A DNA stretch of 64,000 nt, taken from NCBI GenBank assembly GCA_036490515.1, contig DASXDU010000032.1, positions 248,001 to 312,000 of the forward strand, read 5' to 3'. How positions within the stretch are numbered: position 1 is the first letter of the stretch; each line of letters starts with the position of its first letter. The notes below the pieces were generated by a model, which saw nothing but the letters and a program-made list of their open reading frames with translations, made no database searches and was not told the DNA's origin. Shown here in pieces: positions 30,492 through 38,835 of this stretch. Origin of the DNA: Palsa-1150 sp036490515. Its GTDB lineage: Bacteria; Myxococcota_A; Polyangia; Polyangiales; Polyangiaceae. The position numbers and the translations under genes are program-made.

Positions 30492-31457
30492 ATGGCGCGT
30501 CCGGGCGTGGCGGTCGTCGGAGGAGGAACGTGGGGGCTCGCCCTCGCCGGGGCGGCCGCGCGCACGTGCGGGACGGCGCTGCTCCTGTCGCGGCGAGCGC
30601 AGGCGCACGCGAACGCGAAGGAGGCCGGCCTGCCGCAAGGCGTGTCGATCGCGCGCGACGAGGCGGAGATCGCGGAGCGCGCGCGCCTCATCGTGCTGGC
30701 GGTTCCGTCCGGCGTGGCGCGGGAGGTGGCGCGCTCGCTCGGGGCGCACCTCGACGGGCGCCACCTCGTGGTTCACGGCGTGCGAGGGCTCGTGGGCGAG
30801 GCGATGGAGACCATCTCGGACGTCGTCCGCGACGAGTCGCCGGTGCGCCGCCTCGGGGCGCTGGGCGGTCCGGTGCTCGCGAGCGATCTCCTCGCGGGGC
30901 GCCCCAGCGTCCTCGTGTGCGGGTCGCACTACCCGGAGGTGAACCGCGTCCTCGAGCAGTGCTTCGCGAGTCCGACGTTGCGCCTCTACCCGATCGACGA
31001 CCTGCTGGGCCTCGAGTGGGCGAGCGCGCTCGTGGGCTGTCTCGCGATCGCCGTGGGGTATGCGCGCGGCGTGGGCCTGAGCCCGGGTCTCCTCGCGGCG
31101 CTCATCACGCGCGCCGTCGAGGAGGCGGCGCGGCTCGCGGCGGCCGCCGGGGGAAAGGAGCGGACGCTCCTCGGCCTGGCCGGCTACGGGGACCTGCTGG
31201 CGTCCATCGCGCAGACGGAGCGGCCCGAGGTCCTGGTGGGCGAGGCGCTCGCGACGGGCCGATCGCTCGAACAGGCGCTCGCGCAGGTGAACCAGCGGGT
31301 CGAGGCCGTCGAGCTCACGGGGCGCATCGCTGCCTGGGCGCACGGAGTCGGGCTGCGGGCGCCGATCTTCTCGGCGCTGGCGGGGGGCATCCTGCGGGGC
31401 CACGCCCCGGAGACGCTCGTGCACGAGCTCATGACGACAGCGCCCGTCGACCGCTAG
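30492..31457 (+). CDS. GpsA-like NAD(P)-dependent dehydrogenase with degenerate active site
   Basis: A 321-residue protein with the overall GpsA layout: Rossmann GGGTWGLALAG at the N-terminus, the GPVLASD substrate loop, and the C-terminal helical domain. However, the catalytic Lys-Asn pair of the usual GALKN segment is replaced: the aligned sequence is ASALVGCLAIAVG, with V181 and G182 at the K/N positions. The LTKG lysine of the earlier motif aligns with VRG. The downstream SRNRR segment is also altered (TERPE). The fold is therefore likely kept but glycerol-3-phosphate dehydrogenase activity may be lost or redirected. It could be a regulatory or NAD(P)-binding paralogue. Co-transcribed with the AMMECR1/toroid lipoprotein is possible. 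It ends in a hairpin. Confidence 0.75.
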   Translation: MARPGVAVVGGGTWGLALAGAAARTCGTALLLSRRAQAHANAKEAGLPQGVSIARDEAEIAERARLIVLAVPSGVAREVARSLGAHLDGRHLVVHGVRGLVGEAMETISDVVRDESPVRRLGALGGPVLASDLLAGRPSVLVCGSHYPEVNRVLEQCFASPTLRLYPIDDLLGLEWASALVGCLAIAVGYARGVGLSPGLLAALITRAVEEAARLAAAAGGKERTLLGLAGYGDLLASIAQTERPEVLVGEALATGRSLEQALAQVNQRVEAVELTGRIAAWAHGVGLRAPIFSALAGGILRGHAPETLVHELMTTAPVDR

Positions 31458-31470
31458 GGCCGACGGGCGC
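31440..31470 (+). terminator. Perfect 10-bp hairpin spanning the GpsA-like stop codon
   Basis: GCGCCCGTCG (31440-31449) and CGACGGGCGC (31461-31470) form a perfect stem with an 11-nt loop that contains the TAG stop (31455-31457). No U-tract follows. Between convergent genes it should act as a transcript end or RNA stabiliser for both strands. Confidence 0.5.
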
Positions 31471-31502
31471 GTAGTACGCGAAGGTGCAGGTTCGGTATCG
31501 CG

Positions 31503-32084
31503 TCACTCCTCGGGGCGAACCTCGAGCATGTTCGGCGCGACGTTCAGGACGTACGTGGAGCTGATCGCGCCCGTGACCTGGAAGAGCGACATCGTCCCGT
31601 CGCCGTTGAGATCACCCTGGGCAGCGGCCGTGAACGAGTTGCCGGAGGCCGAGCCCGAGCCGGTGACGGTGTACGAGTACATGTAGTACTGCGGCGCATC
31701 CATCGAGAACTTGAGGCAGGCGAACCCGCCGTTGGTCGCCTGGTCGGCGTTCCACTCCTGGACCTTGGACTGGTACTTGTGGCCGGCGATGCTCGCGGCG
31801 GTCGCCGGGACGCTCGCGGAGGCCGTCGAGCACAGGTGGCGTGAGGTCACGCCGGTCGTCTTCATCGCGAGGATGGTCGCCTGGGACCCCTCTCGCTCGT
31901 AGGCCATCGCGGCGTCGCGTGCGATCTGCCCGATCGAGTTGCGGGCCTCCGCGGTCTTCGCGTTGGCGATGTACCGGCGGACCCCGATCCCCGCGAGGAG
32001 CGCCAGGATTCCGACGATGCACACGACCACCATCAGTTCGATCAGCGTGAAACCCGCCTGCGTCCGTCGCCTCGGTGTGGCCAT
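31503..32084 (-). CDS. Type IV pilin-like protein with prepilin motif (2)
   Basis: A 193-residue protein. The leader MATPRRRTQAG precedes FTLIELMVVVCIVGILALLAG, a canonical prepilin N-terminus with Glu at +5. The globular domain contains one clear Cys pair (HLCSTA ... FACLKF) spaced like a pilin disulfide loop, and the C-terminus is acidic (MLEVRPEE). Likely a pilin or minor pseudopilin. Gene context is not a pilus operon. The 137 bp between it and the caspase/TPR gene upstream region show no clear promoter motif; the window's other pilin is at 27885. Confidence 0.87.
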   Translation of the reverse strand: MATPRRRTQAGFTLIELMVVVCIVGILALLAGIGVRRYIANAKTAEARNSIGQIARDAAMAYEREGSQATILAMKTTGVTSRHLCSTASASVPATAASIAGHKYQSKVQEWNADQATNGGFACLKFSMDAPQYYMYSYTVTGSGSASGNSFTAAAQGDLNGDGTMSLFQVTGAISSTYVLNVAPNMLEVRPEE

Positions 32085-32221
32085 GACGGATGAAACGGTC
32101 GCGGCTCCGGACGAGTGAAGGGGCGCCCGCCCCGCACCGATGGATTGGGAGGAAGACGTGGGCCGGTGTGGGTCTCCTCGGGAGGCGAGTCGGCGGCGCC
32201 TGGCCGTGCCCTAGCCCGCCC

Positions 32222-35017
32222 TCAGCCCACGCTCTGCTGGCTCACCGGAGGCGGCCGCACGCTGCTGTGCGCGTCCACGCCGAGGGACGCCCGGGCGCGC
32301 GCCAGCTTCTCCGACGCGCAGAACGCCAGGAGATCGCCGCGCTTCTGCTCGAGGGAGAGGTCGCCGATGTTCCGCGTCTCGCCGGCGAGCCGCGCGGCGG
32401 CCACGCGCAGGTCCCCGCAAAGGAGGAGCCCCGCGCGCTGCGCCGTGAGCTCGACGCTCCGGATCCAGGCGGCGAAGTCGACCCGCCCGTCGCGTGCGTC
32501 GAGGCGCTTCACGGCGGCCTCGAGCAGCTTCCGGTCGCCGTCCGCGAGGGAGCGCCCGAGCAGCTTGCGCCGGCGGGCCACGACCTCGGAGAGGTGCCCG
32601 GGGACGGGCAGGTCCTTCATCACGAGCGTGACCGCGCCGAGGAAGAGGCCCGCGAGCTCGTTCATCGTCGGGTAGTGCACGAGCACGTAGTGCTCGCGCC
32701 GGTAGTAGGTGAGGTGCCGGCCCGCGAGGAACGCGAGGTCCTTCGTCGTCAGGCCGCGCAGGACGTCGGGGCCGAGGGCGGTCGACGGGACGGCGACCTG
32801 CGCCGCGGCGATCCCGCCGGGCACGTTCTCCATGACGTAGAGCTCCGGCACGGGGACGCCCAGGACCTGCGCAGCCCACTGGAAGCTCCGCACGACGGAG
32901 ACCGTGCTGGTCGCGCTCTGCTTGCGCCGGGCGCTGAGCGCCACGAGCCTCTTCGCGTCCCTGAGCTCCTCGACGCGGATCGCCGCTGCCGCGTCGACGA
33001 TGGCGCGAAGCACCTGCGCGGCGACGTCGTCCGCGCCCGGCGCGCGAAGGAGCTCGTCCCAGCCCACGTCGTCGAGCGAGCGCGCGGGCCGGATGGGGCC
33101 CTCCCGGCGGAACTGGTCGACGACGAGCTGCTGGTCCATGTCGGCGGCGCCGAGCTCCTCGAGCGCGTTGCCCGCCAGCCACGCGCGGTCGACGCGGCCG
33201 GCTCGCTGGTGGAGCGCGAAGAGGCGGCCGTACGTGCTCGTTCGCGTCGGCGCATGCAGCGCCACGCGCTCGAACTCGAGCACCGCCTGCGCGTCGTCGC
33301 CGCGCGCGAGGTGCACGTCTGCCAGCATCGCCCGCGAGTCGACGTCCCCCGGCTTGCAGCTCACCGCGCCCGTGAACGCCTCGATGGCGCCCTGGACGTC
33401 GCGCGTCTTGTCCCGCCGCAGCACGCCGAGCTTGCGGCATGCGTCCCACGCGCGCTCGGCGTCCCCGAGCCGCGCGAACCGGTCGATGAGGCGCGTGTAT
33501 GCCGCATCGAGCGCGTCCCATTCGCCGCGCGCCGCGCGCACCGCGACCAGGGCGTGCACCGCCTTGTCGTGCCGGGGGTCGTCGTCGAGGGCGCGGTCGA
33601 GGAGACCCAGGCCGCGCTCGTCGTCGCGGAGGCGCCCGAGCGCGACGTCCGCGGCGGCAAACCGCAGCGCGCCGCGCTCGATCGGGTCCTCCGCGGCGTC
33701 GGCGAGCTCGGAGAGGACGTCGATGACGCGCGGCCACCGGTGGAGCTTCTCGTACTCGTCGCGCAGGGATTCGAGGACGCGGACGTCGCGCGGGGCGAGG
33801 GCGTGTGCCTCCTCGAGGGCCTCGGCGGCTGCGCGTGAATCGTGGAGCTCCTCCGACTGGGTCTGGCCGATCGCGCGGAGCTCGTCCGCACGCTCGTCGT
33901 CTCCGGACAGGATCGTGAGCCGCTTCCTGCGCCACTCGATCGCCCTGCGCCACTCCTTCGCGCGCGTCGACAGGTCGACCAGGGCGTCGAGCGACTCGCG
34001 GTGCTTCGGGTCCGCGCCGAGCGCCTTCTCGTAGTTGAGCTCCGCCTCGCGGGGCTTCTCCTGGGCGAGCTTGACCTGCCCGAGGCGCGCGTAGATCGAG
34101 GCGCGCGCCTGGGCGTCGCCCTGCGGAGCCACCATGAGGGCGGCCTTGTACCCGGCGAGCGCCTCCTCCCAGGCGCCCCGCGCGCGGGCGCCCTCGGCGA
34201 GATCGAGCAGCGGCTCGAACGGCGGAAGCGACGGGGCCGTCGCCCGGGCGGTCGGCGGCGAGGACCCCACGGCGCGCGGCGTGGGCGTGGACGCCGGCCG
34301 CGACGGAGGCGGCACGCTCCGGAGCGAAGAAGCGACGTGCACGACGTCGGGTGGCTCCGCCAGGACGACCTCGGCCCGGCCCGGCACGAACGCGAAGCTC
34401 TGGACCCCGGCTACCGCGCCGTTCCCGGTGCGCATGCGCTCGTAGACGAGAGAGACCGGCGACGCCCCGCGGTCGTCGCGCGACTCGGCATCGTCGAGAG
34501 CCGCGAGGATGCTCCGGGTGAAAGGCCAGGGCCCGTCGTTCCCGCCTGCGTTGGGTCGCACGCCGACGAGCACCGCGTATCCACGCGCGCGCGCGTCGAG
34601 CGCACGGACGATCGCGTCGGCGTGCTCCGCCGCGAGGAGCGGGTCGTCCGGGTCCCCGTCGTGGCACGCCTCGACGACGAAGACGGCGCCCGCCGGCTCG
34701 CGCACGAGGATGGCGTCGCTCATCACGCGGATGCCCAGGGTCGCCCCCGCATCGTCCCCCAGTCGCATCGCGACCGCCCCCTCGGCGGTCGTCGTGTGGG
34801 CCGCGACGTAGACGAGGACCTCGTCCGCGCCGCCCACGCCGGCGAGCGCCCGCTCGAACTCCGTCTCGAGGTCCGCCGTCGTCGACACGAGCACGAGCCG
34901 GCTCCCGCCGCGCGCGAGCGCCGCGCAGACCGGCCCGACCGGCTCGGGCGCAGCGAACACGCTCCCCTGCGTCGGCACGACGAAGCGCGGGGGCGCGACG
35001 ACGACGGCGTGACGCAT
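32222..35017 (-). CDS. Caspase-like protease + TPR + M48-like (inactive) fusion protein
   Basis: A 931-residue protein. ATG 35017 (MRHAVVVAPPRF) is chosen; the longer frame upstream adds 91 Arg/Ser-rich residues and overlaps the next gene. N-terminal ~210 residues fit a caspase-like clan CD peptidase: VYVAAHTTT (catalytic His, H74) and VFVVEACHDGDPDDP (catalytic Cys, C118), 44 residues apart. The middle (~245-720) is a run of TPR-type helical repeats with Arg/Ala-rich surfaces. The C-terminal region has PELYVMENV, LGPDVLRGLTTKDLAFLAGRHLTYYRREH, LAGLFLGAVTLV and RAGLLLCGDLRVAA, matching the order of an M48 metalloprotease core, but the HExxH is replaced by GRHLTYYR (766-773). So zinc binding there is probably lost. 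Cytoplasmic. Possibly a regulated proteolysis or conflict system. Confidence 0.82.
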   Translation of the reverse strand: MRHAVVVAPPRFVVPTQGSVFAAPEPVGPVCAALARGGSRLVLVSTTADLETEFERALAGVGGADEVLVYVAAHTTTAEGAVAMRLGDDAGATLGIRVMSDAILVREPAGAVFVVEACHDGDPDDPLLAAEHADAIVRALDARARGYAVLVGVRPNAGGNDGPWPFTRSILAALDDAESRDDRGASPVSLVYERMRTGNGAVAGVQSFAFVPGRAEVVLAEPPDVVHVASSLRSVPPPSRPASTPTPRAVGSSPPTARATAPSLPPFEPLLDLAEGARARGAWEEALAGYKAALMVAPQGDAQARASIYARLGQVKLAQEKPREAELNYEKALGADPKHRESLDALVDLSTRAKEWRRAIEWRRKRLTILSGDDERADELRAIGQTQSEELHDSRAAAEALEEAHALAPRDVRVLESLRDEYEKLHRWPRVIDVLSELADAAEDPIERGALRFAAADVALGRLRDDERGLGLLDRALDDDPRHDKAVHALVAVRAARGEWDALDAAYTRLIDRFARLGDAERAWDACRKLGVLRRDKTRDVQGAIEAFTGAVSCKPGDVDSRAMLADVHLARGDDAQAVLEFERVALHAPTRTSTYGRLFALHQRAGRVDRAWLAGNALEELGAADMDQQLVVDQFRREGPIRPARSLDDVGWDELLRAPGADDVAAQVLRAIVDAAAAIRVEELRDAKRLVALSARRKQSATSTVSVVRSFQWAAQVLGVPVPELYVMENVPGGIAAAQVAVPSTALGPDVLRGLTTKDLAFLAGRHLTYYRREHYVLVHYPTMNELAGLFLGAVTLVMKDLPVPGHLSEVVARRRKLLGRSLADGDRKLLEAAVKRLDARDGRVDFAAWIRSVELTAQRAGLLLCGDLRVAAARLAGETRNIGDLSLEQKRGDLLAFCASEKLARARASLGVDAHSSVRPPPVSQQSVG

Positions 35018-35030
35018 CGGAGCCCGGAGC

Positions 35031-35933
35031 TTAGCCGAAGCGGACGACGAACGGCGCGTGATCCGAGTCCACCGTGGGCGCGGCGACCCCGCTGGGCGGG
35101 AGCGGATCGTGCATCCGCAGGCCTTCGTTGACGAAGCGCGCGGAGGCGAGATGCGCGTACAGGGGCGGGCTCGCGAGCACGTGGTCGATCTGGATGCGGC
35201 GGCCGTCGTGGATGGTGCTGAAGCGCTCGCGCGCCTCGACCCGCGCCGCACAATCGAGGAGCTCACCCGGCCCCTCGCCCCGGGCGACACGCAGCACCGG
35301 CGAGTCGGGGACGTCGTTCAGGTCCCCCATCACCGCAACCAGGGCGTCGCTCCGCGCTGCCTGCACGTCGTCGACGAGGCCGCGCACGAAGAGCGCTTCG
35401 GCTGCGCGCCACGACATGCCACGGACGGTGCCCTCGGCGCGCCCCCGGGGGCGGTCCGTCGCGATCTCGGAGCCGGCGGCGTCCCGCAGCGGCACGGGGC
35501 GCGACGACTTGAAGTGCGCGACGAAGACGTCGACGAGGCCCAGACCGGGCGCGTCGACGCGGGCGTGCACGATCCCGCGCCGCAGGGGGATGCGCGCGCC
35601 GAAGGGCGGCGGATCGCCGACGCGGAACACGGGGAAGGGGAGCGCGTCGGTGGTGTGGACCTGGGCGTGGACGGGCGGGAGGCGGGAGAGGAGCGCGCAG
35701 CGGATGCCGCGCGCGTCGGCGGTCCCGACGAGGGGAGCGAGGTAGCCGCCGCGCGAGCCGGCGGGAGCGATGCGATCGACGACGGCGTCGAGCAGGGCCG
35801 GGGGGCCGATCTCCTGGAGGCCCACGACGTCCGCGTCGCACCGCGCGATCGCCGCCGCGATCCAGGCGAGCTTCGCGTCGAGGCGCGGCTCGAGGAGATC
35901 TTTCACGTTGAACGTGGCGAGGGTGACCGCCAT
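35031..35933 (-). CDS. Endonuclease/exonuclease/phosphatase (EEP) family protein
   Basis: A 300-residue protein with the EEP (DNase I-like) fold motifs in order: TFNVKDLLEPR near the start (metal-binding Asn), DVVGLQEIGP (metal-binding Glu), VFVAHFKSS, the active-site VMGDLNDVPDSPVLR (Asp and Asn), and SDHAPFVVRFG (catalytic Asp-His) at the end. The ATG at 35933 begins MAVTLATFNV; upstream extension in the same frame is rejected. Members cleave DNA, RNA or phospholipid/inositol headgroups; the substrate is unknown. No signal peptide. It is separated from the caspase/TPR gene by 13 bp on the same strand and diverges from the 312-aa gene. Confidence 0.88.
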   Translation of the reverse strand: MAVTLATFNVKDLLEPRLDAKLAWIAAAIARCDADVVGLQEIGPPALLDAVVDRIAPAGSRGGYLAPLVGTADARGIRCALLSRLPPVHAQVHTTDALPFPVFRVGDPPPFGARIPLRRGIVHARVDAPGLGLVDVFVAHFKSSRPVPLRDAAGSEIATDRPRGRAEGTVRGMSWRAAEALFVRGLVDDVQAARSDALVAVMGDLNDVPDSPVLRVARGEGPGELLDCAARVEARERFSTIHDGRRIQIDHVLASPPLYAHLASARFVNEGLRMHDPLPPSGVAAPTVDSDHAPFVVRFG

Positions 35934-36002
35934 GGCGAGGCCCGCATGATGCACCCGGCGGCGCCTCCGAGACAGGGCCTCGGTGCTACGCTTCGTACAG
36001 GC

Positions 36003-36941
36003 ATGGAGCTCCCTACCGAAGACGCGCTTCGCTGGATCGTCCGGACCTACGCGCGCCTGCGGGCCACGCACCGGGGGGCCATCGGCGTCCCCCGTCTCGT
36101 GCAGCCCACGGGCGAGTTCTTCCCCGACGAGTTCCAGCTCGACGCGCCGAGCGTCGAGCGGCTCCTCCGCCGGATGCTCACGTATTCTCCCGTCGCCGAC
36201 GACCTGGGGATCGAGCTCGGCTTCGTCGAGGGCCTCCATGACCAGGCCGGCGGCTGCGGTTCCGGCGCGTGCGGGTCGGGCGGCGCAGGCCGCGGCGGGG
36301 CGAAGCCGATGGTGCACGAGCTCGAGGACGGCTACCGCGTCCTCGTCGCGGTGAACGACGTGGCGAATCCGGAGGTGCTGACGACGGCGCTGGCGCGAGC
36401 GGTCGGAGCGCTCGTCCTCCACGAGGGCGGAGACGGCGAGGTCGGCGAGGGTGAGGACGAGGTCGCGGCGATCGCGTGCGGGTACGGCGTGCTCCTCGCG
36501 GAAGGCGCTGCGGTCTGGGCCAAGTCGTGCGGCGGCCTGCGCATGGCGCAGGCGACGGCCCTGCCGGTCGACGAGGTGTGCGTGGGCCTCGCGCTCTTCG
36601 TCGCGCTGCACCAGCTCCGTCCCTCCGAGGCGCGGACGCACCTCGGCGCGACCCAGCGCGAAGCGTTCGACGCCGCCGTGGCGTGGGTCGAATCGAACCC
36701 GCTCCTGGTCGAGTCGCTCCGCGATCACCCCGAGACGCTCGAGCACGGGACCTTCGGCATCGAGCCCGTCCGCGGCCTCGTGGGTCGCTGGTTCCACAAG
36801 CGCAAGATGGACCGGGAGCTTCGCGCGCCGGTAGCCGCCGCGCCGGTCCCCGTCTCCGAGGACCGCCGGCGCCGCCTCGACGAGGCGCGAGCGCTCGTCG
36901 ACGAGGTCCTCGGTTCAGATCTCGCCGGCAGCGGCGAATGA
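36003..36941 (+). CDS. Hypothetical protein, first gene of a two-gene operon
   Basis: A 312-residue protein. The start ATG 36003 lies 69 bp from the divergent EEP gene. It is helical and acidic, with an internal Cys/Gly-rich stretch GGCGSGACGSGGAGRGG near residue 85 that looks like a flexible linker, then a strand-rich part (YRVLVAVNDV, VAAIACGYGVLLAEGAAVWAK) and a C-terminal charged tail. No known family recognised. Its stop overlaps the start of the next gene (ATGA), so the products are probably functionally linked to that nucleoside phosphorylase-fold-like protein. Confidence 0.75.
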   Translation: MELPTEDALRWIVRTYARLRATHRGAIGVPRLVQPTGEFFPDEFQLDAPSVERLLRRMLTYSPVADDLGIELGFVEGLHDQAGGCGSGACGSGGAGRGGAKPMVHELEDGYRVLVAVNDVANPEVLTTALARAVGALVLHEGGDGEVGEGEDEVAAIACGYGVLLAEGAAVWAKSCGGLRMAQATALPVDEVCVGLALFVALHQLRPSEARTHLGATQREAFDAAVAWVESNPLLVESLRDHPETLEHGTFGIEPVRGLVGRWFHKRKMDRELRAPVAAAPVPVSEDRRRRLDEARALVDEVLGSDLAGSGE

Positions 36942-38629
36942 ACCGGACTCCCGTCGTCTCGCCGTCGGACGAGATCGACCTCTACGTCCGCACGTACACC
37001 ACGCTCCTCCGCTCCACCGGAGACGTCGACGTCCGCGCCTTCGAGGAGACGCACGCCTTCAGCGCGCTCTCGCTCCACGAGGGAGCCCTCTCCCCCGTCC
37101 CCGACGTGGGCGCCTTCGCCTACGCGGCCGGGCGCCTCCCGCTCGAGATGCCCCATGCTCGCCGCGTCGTCCTCGGGCAGTCGCACGAGCTCTTCGAGGC
37201 GTCGGGCTTCGACGTCACGCACTGGAAGACGGTGCGGACACGCGGCCGCCGCCGCCCGCTCCGGTGGGACGGCGAGGGCACGCTCGCCGTCTTCATCGCG
37301 AGCGCGAGCGACATCGACGACTTCGTGCCGATGGTGACGGCCTACCAGATCGAGTGGAACAAGATGCACGAGCGCCTGCGGTCCGGCGGCCCGTCGCCGT
37401 CGCGGGCCGACGTCGCGTCCGCGCTCGGCCTCGACGAGGCCGGCATGGGCAAGCTCGTCGAGGCCTTCGGCCACGACCGCTTCGACGACGCCGTGGCCAC
37501 CCTCGCGGCGGCGCCCCTCGACCTCAAGCTCCGCATGCTCGCCGCGTCGCACTCGCAGTACCAGCGCTCGGCCCAGCGCTGGTGGAGCGGCGTCGAGCCG
37601 TCGTACGTGCGCGCCATCCACCCGCGTCGCCCGCCCGTCTACTTCGTCTCGTCCAACACCCACGCCATCGCGAACCTCGTCGGGGGGTACGCCCGGGGCC
37701 ACGTCGACGCCATCGCCTCCTGGGCGCGCGAGACGAACCCCGAGGGCCTCGCCGGCGACCTTTCCGACGCCCTCGCGGCCGGCGACGAGCCGCGCGTCGC
37801 CTCGATCCTCCATTACCTCCTCCGCGGCTGGATCCACGCCGACGTCACGGGCGCGCGCATGAACGAGGTGCGCGACTACGAGCACCGCGCGGGGCTCTCG
37901 CACCTCTCGACGCCCGGTCACATCGACGTCGACGCGCAGGTCATCTCGCTCGCGCGCATCGACGCCGCGTGCCTCGACCCACGCCTTCGCGTCCCCGGTC
38001 TCGACGCGCTCCGCCGGAGCGACGCCATCGTCCTCAACATCGACTACCCGCTCGGCATGGCCGCCTACTACCTCCTCTCGCGCGTCGGGCAGGGCGTCGG
38101 CGAGCTGCGCGGCGTGTACGTCATGGGCAAGGCGGCGACCCTCAACGGCCGCGTCGGAGACGTGTCGCTTTCGGGGCTCTGCTACGACGAGCACTCGCGC
38201 AACACGTTCCTCTTCCGCAACGCGTTCGGCGCGAGCGACGTCGCGCCGTTCCTCCAGCGGGGGAGCGTCTTCGACAACCAGGCGGCCCTGACCGTCCGGA
38301 GCGCGTTCCTCCAGAACCGCCAGTACATGACGGCCTTCTACCGGCAGGGCTACACCGTCCTCGAGATGGAGGCAGGCCCGTTCCTCGGCGCCGTCTACGA
38401 GCTCATCTACCCCCACGCGCTCCCCCGCGAGGAGATTGTGCACCTCAGCGACAAGACGCCCTTCGACGTCGGCTTCCTCCACTACGCGTCGGACACGCCC
38501 TACTCGCGCACGCAGTCGCTCCTCTCGAAGAGCCTCAGCTACTTCGGAGTCGACAGCACGTACGCCTGCGCCATCGCCATCATGCGCCGCATCTTCGAGC
38601 AGGAAGTCGCCCGTTTGCGGCACGTTTGA
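36938..38629 (+). CDS. Hypothetical protein with nucleoside phosphorylase-like C-terminal part
   Basis: A 563-residue protein translated from an ATG overlapping the previous stop. The C-terminal third shows GVYVMGKAATLNGRVGDVSLS, then YDEHSRNTFLFRNAFG, and later YTVLEMEAGPFLGAVYEL. The GKAATL...GD...  and ME segments resemble the phosphate- and ribose-binding motifs of purine nucleoside phosphorylases (vxMExxg). Residues ~180-250 are helical and Arg-rich. This assignment is tentative; an unrelated DUF is possible. Nothing else in the operon suggests a nucleotide pathway. It ends at the dispersed inverted-repeat element and converges with dinB. Confidence 0.68.
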   Translation: MNRTPVVSPSDEIDLYVRTYTTLLRSTGDVDVRAFEETHAFSALSLHEGALSPVPDVGAFAYAAGRLPLEMPHARRVVLGQSHELFEASGFDVTHWKTVRTRGRRRPLRWDGEGTLAVFIASASDIDDFVPMVTAYQIEWNKMHERLRSGGPSPSRADVASALGLDEAGMGKLVEAFGHDRFDDAVATLAAAPLDLKLRMLAASHSQYQRSAQRWWSGVEPSYVRAIHPRRPPVYFVSSNTHAIANLVGGYARGHVDAIASWARETNPEGLAGDLSDALAAGDEPRVASILHYLLRGWIHADVTGARMNEVRDYEHRAGLSHLSTPGHIDVDAQVISLARIDAACLDPRLRVPGLDALRRSDAIVLNIDYPLGMAAYYLLSRVGQGVGELRGVYVMGKAATLNGRVGDVSLSGLCYDEHSRNTFLFRNAFGASDVAPFLQRGSVFDNQAALTVRSAFLQNRQYMTAFYRQGYTVLEMEAGPFLGAVYELIYPHALPREEIVHLSDKTPFDVGFLHYASDTPYSRTQSLLSKSLSYFGVDSTYACAIAIMRRIFEQEVARLRHV

Positions 38630-38643
38630 GCGGGGGCGCTCGA

Positions 38644-38831
38644 CGAGAGAATGCAACAGGAAGATCAGAAGATCAGAAGGGGGATGGGGTCGGGCGGGCG
38701 AGAGGTTCGGGCTGCACCAAAAGGCTGGAAGGCACACATGCTGGCGTGCCGGTCATCGCGCGTCGCGCAGCCGCCATGCCCGCCTACCCGACAACCTTTT
38801 GATCTTCTGATCTTCCTGTTTCTCTCTCTCG
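38644..38831. repeat. Long inverted-repeat element, second copy
   Basis: The left arm (38644-38700) has gagagaatgcaacaggaag followed by gatcagaagatcagaagg, and the right arm (38778-38831) is its inverted copy. The right arm reads aaccttttgatcttctg in its centre. About 78 bp lie between arms, including a ggcac/gtgcc hairpin. It fills the gap between convergent genes, as the element at 8992-9194 does. Confidence 0.8.
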
Positions 38832-38835
38832 TTTC

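Noticed and set aside
35018..35290. 91-residue N-terminal extension of the caspase/TPR protein
   Set aside because: It is Arg/Ser-rich, lacks a good start context and overlaps the EEP gene; MRHAVVVAPP is a natural start.
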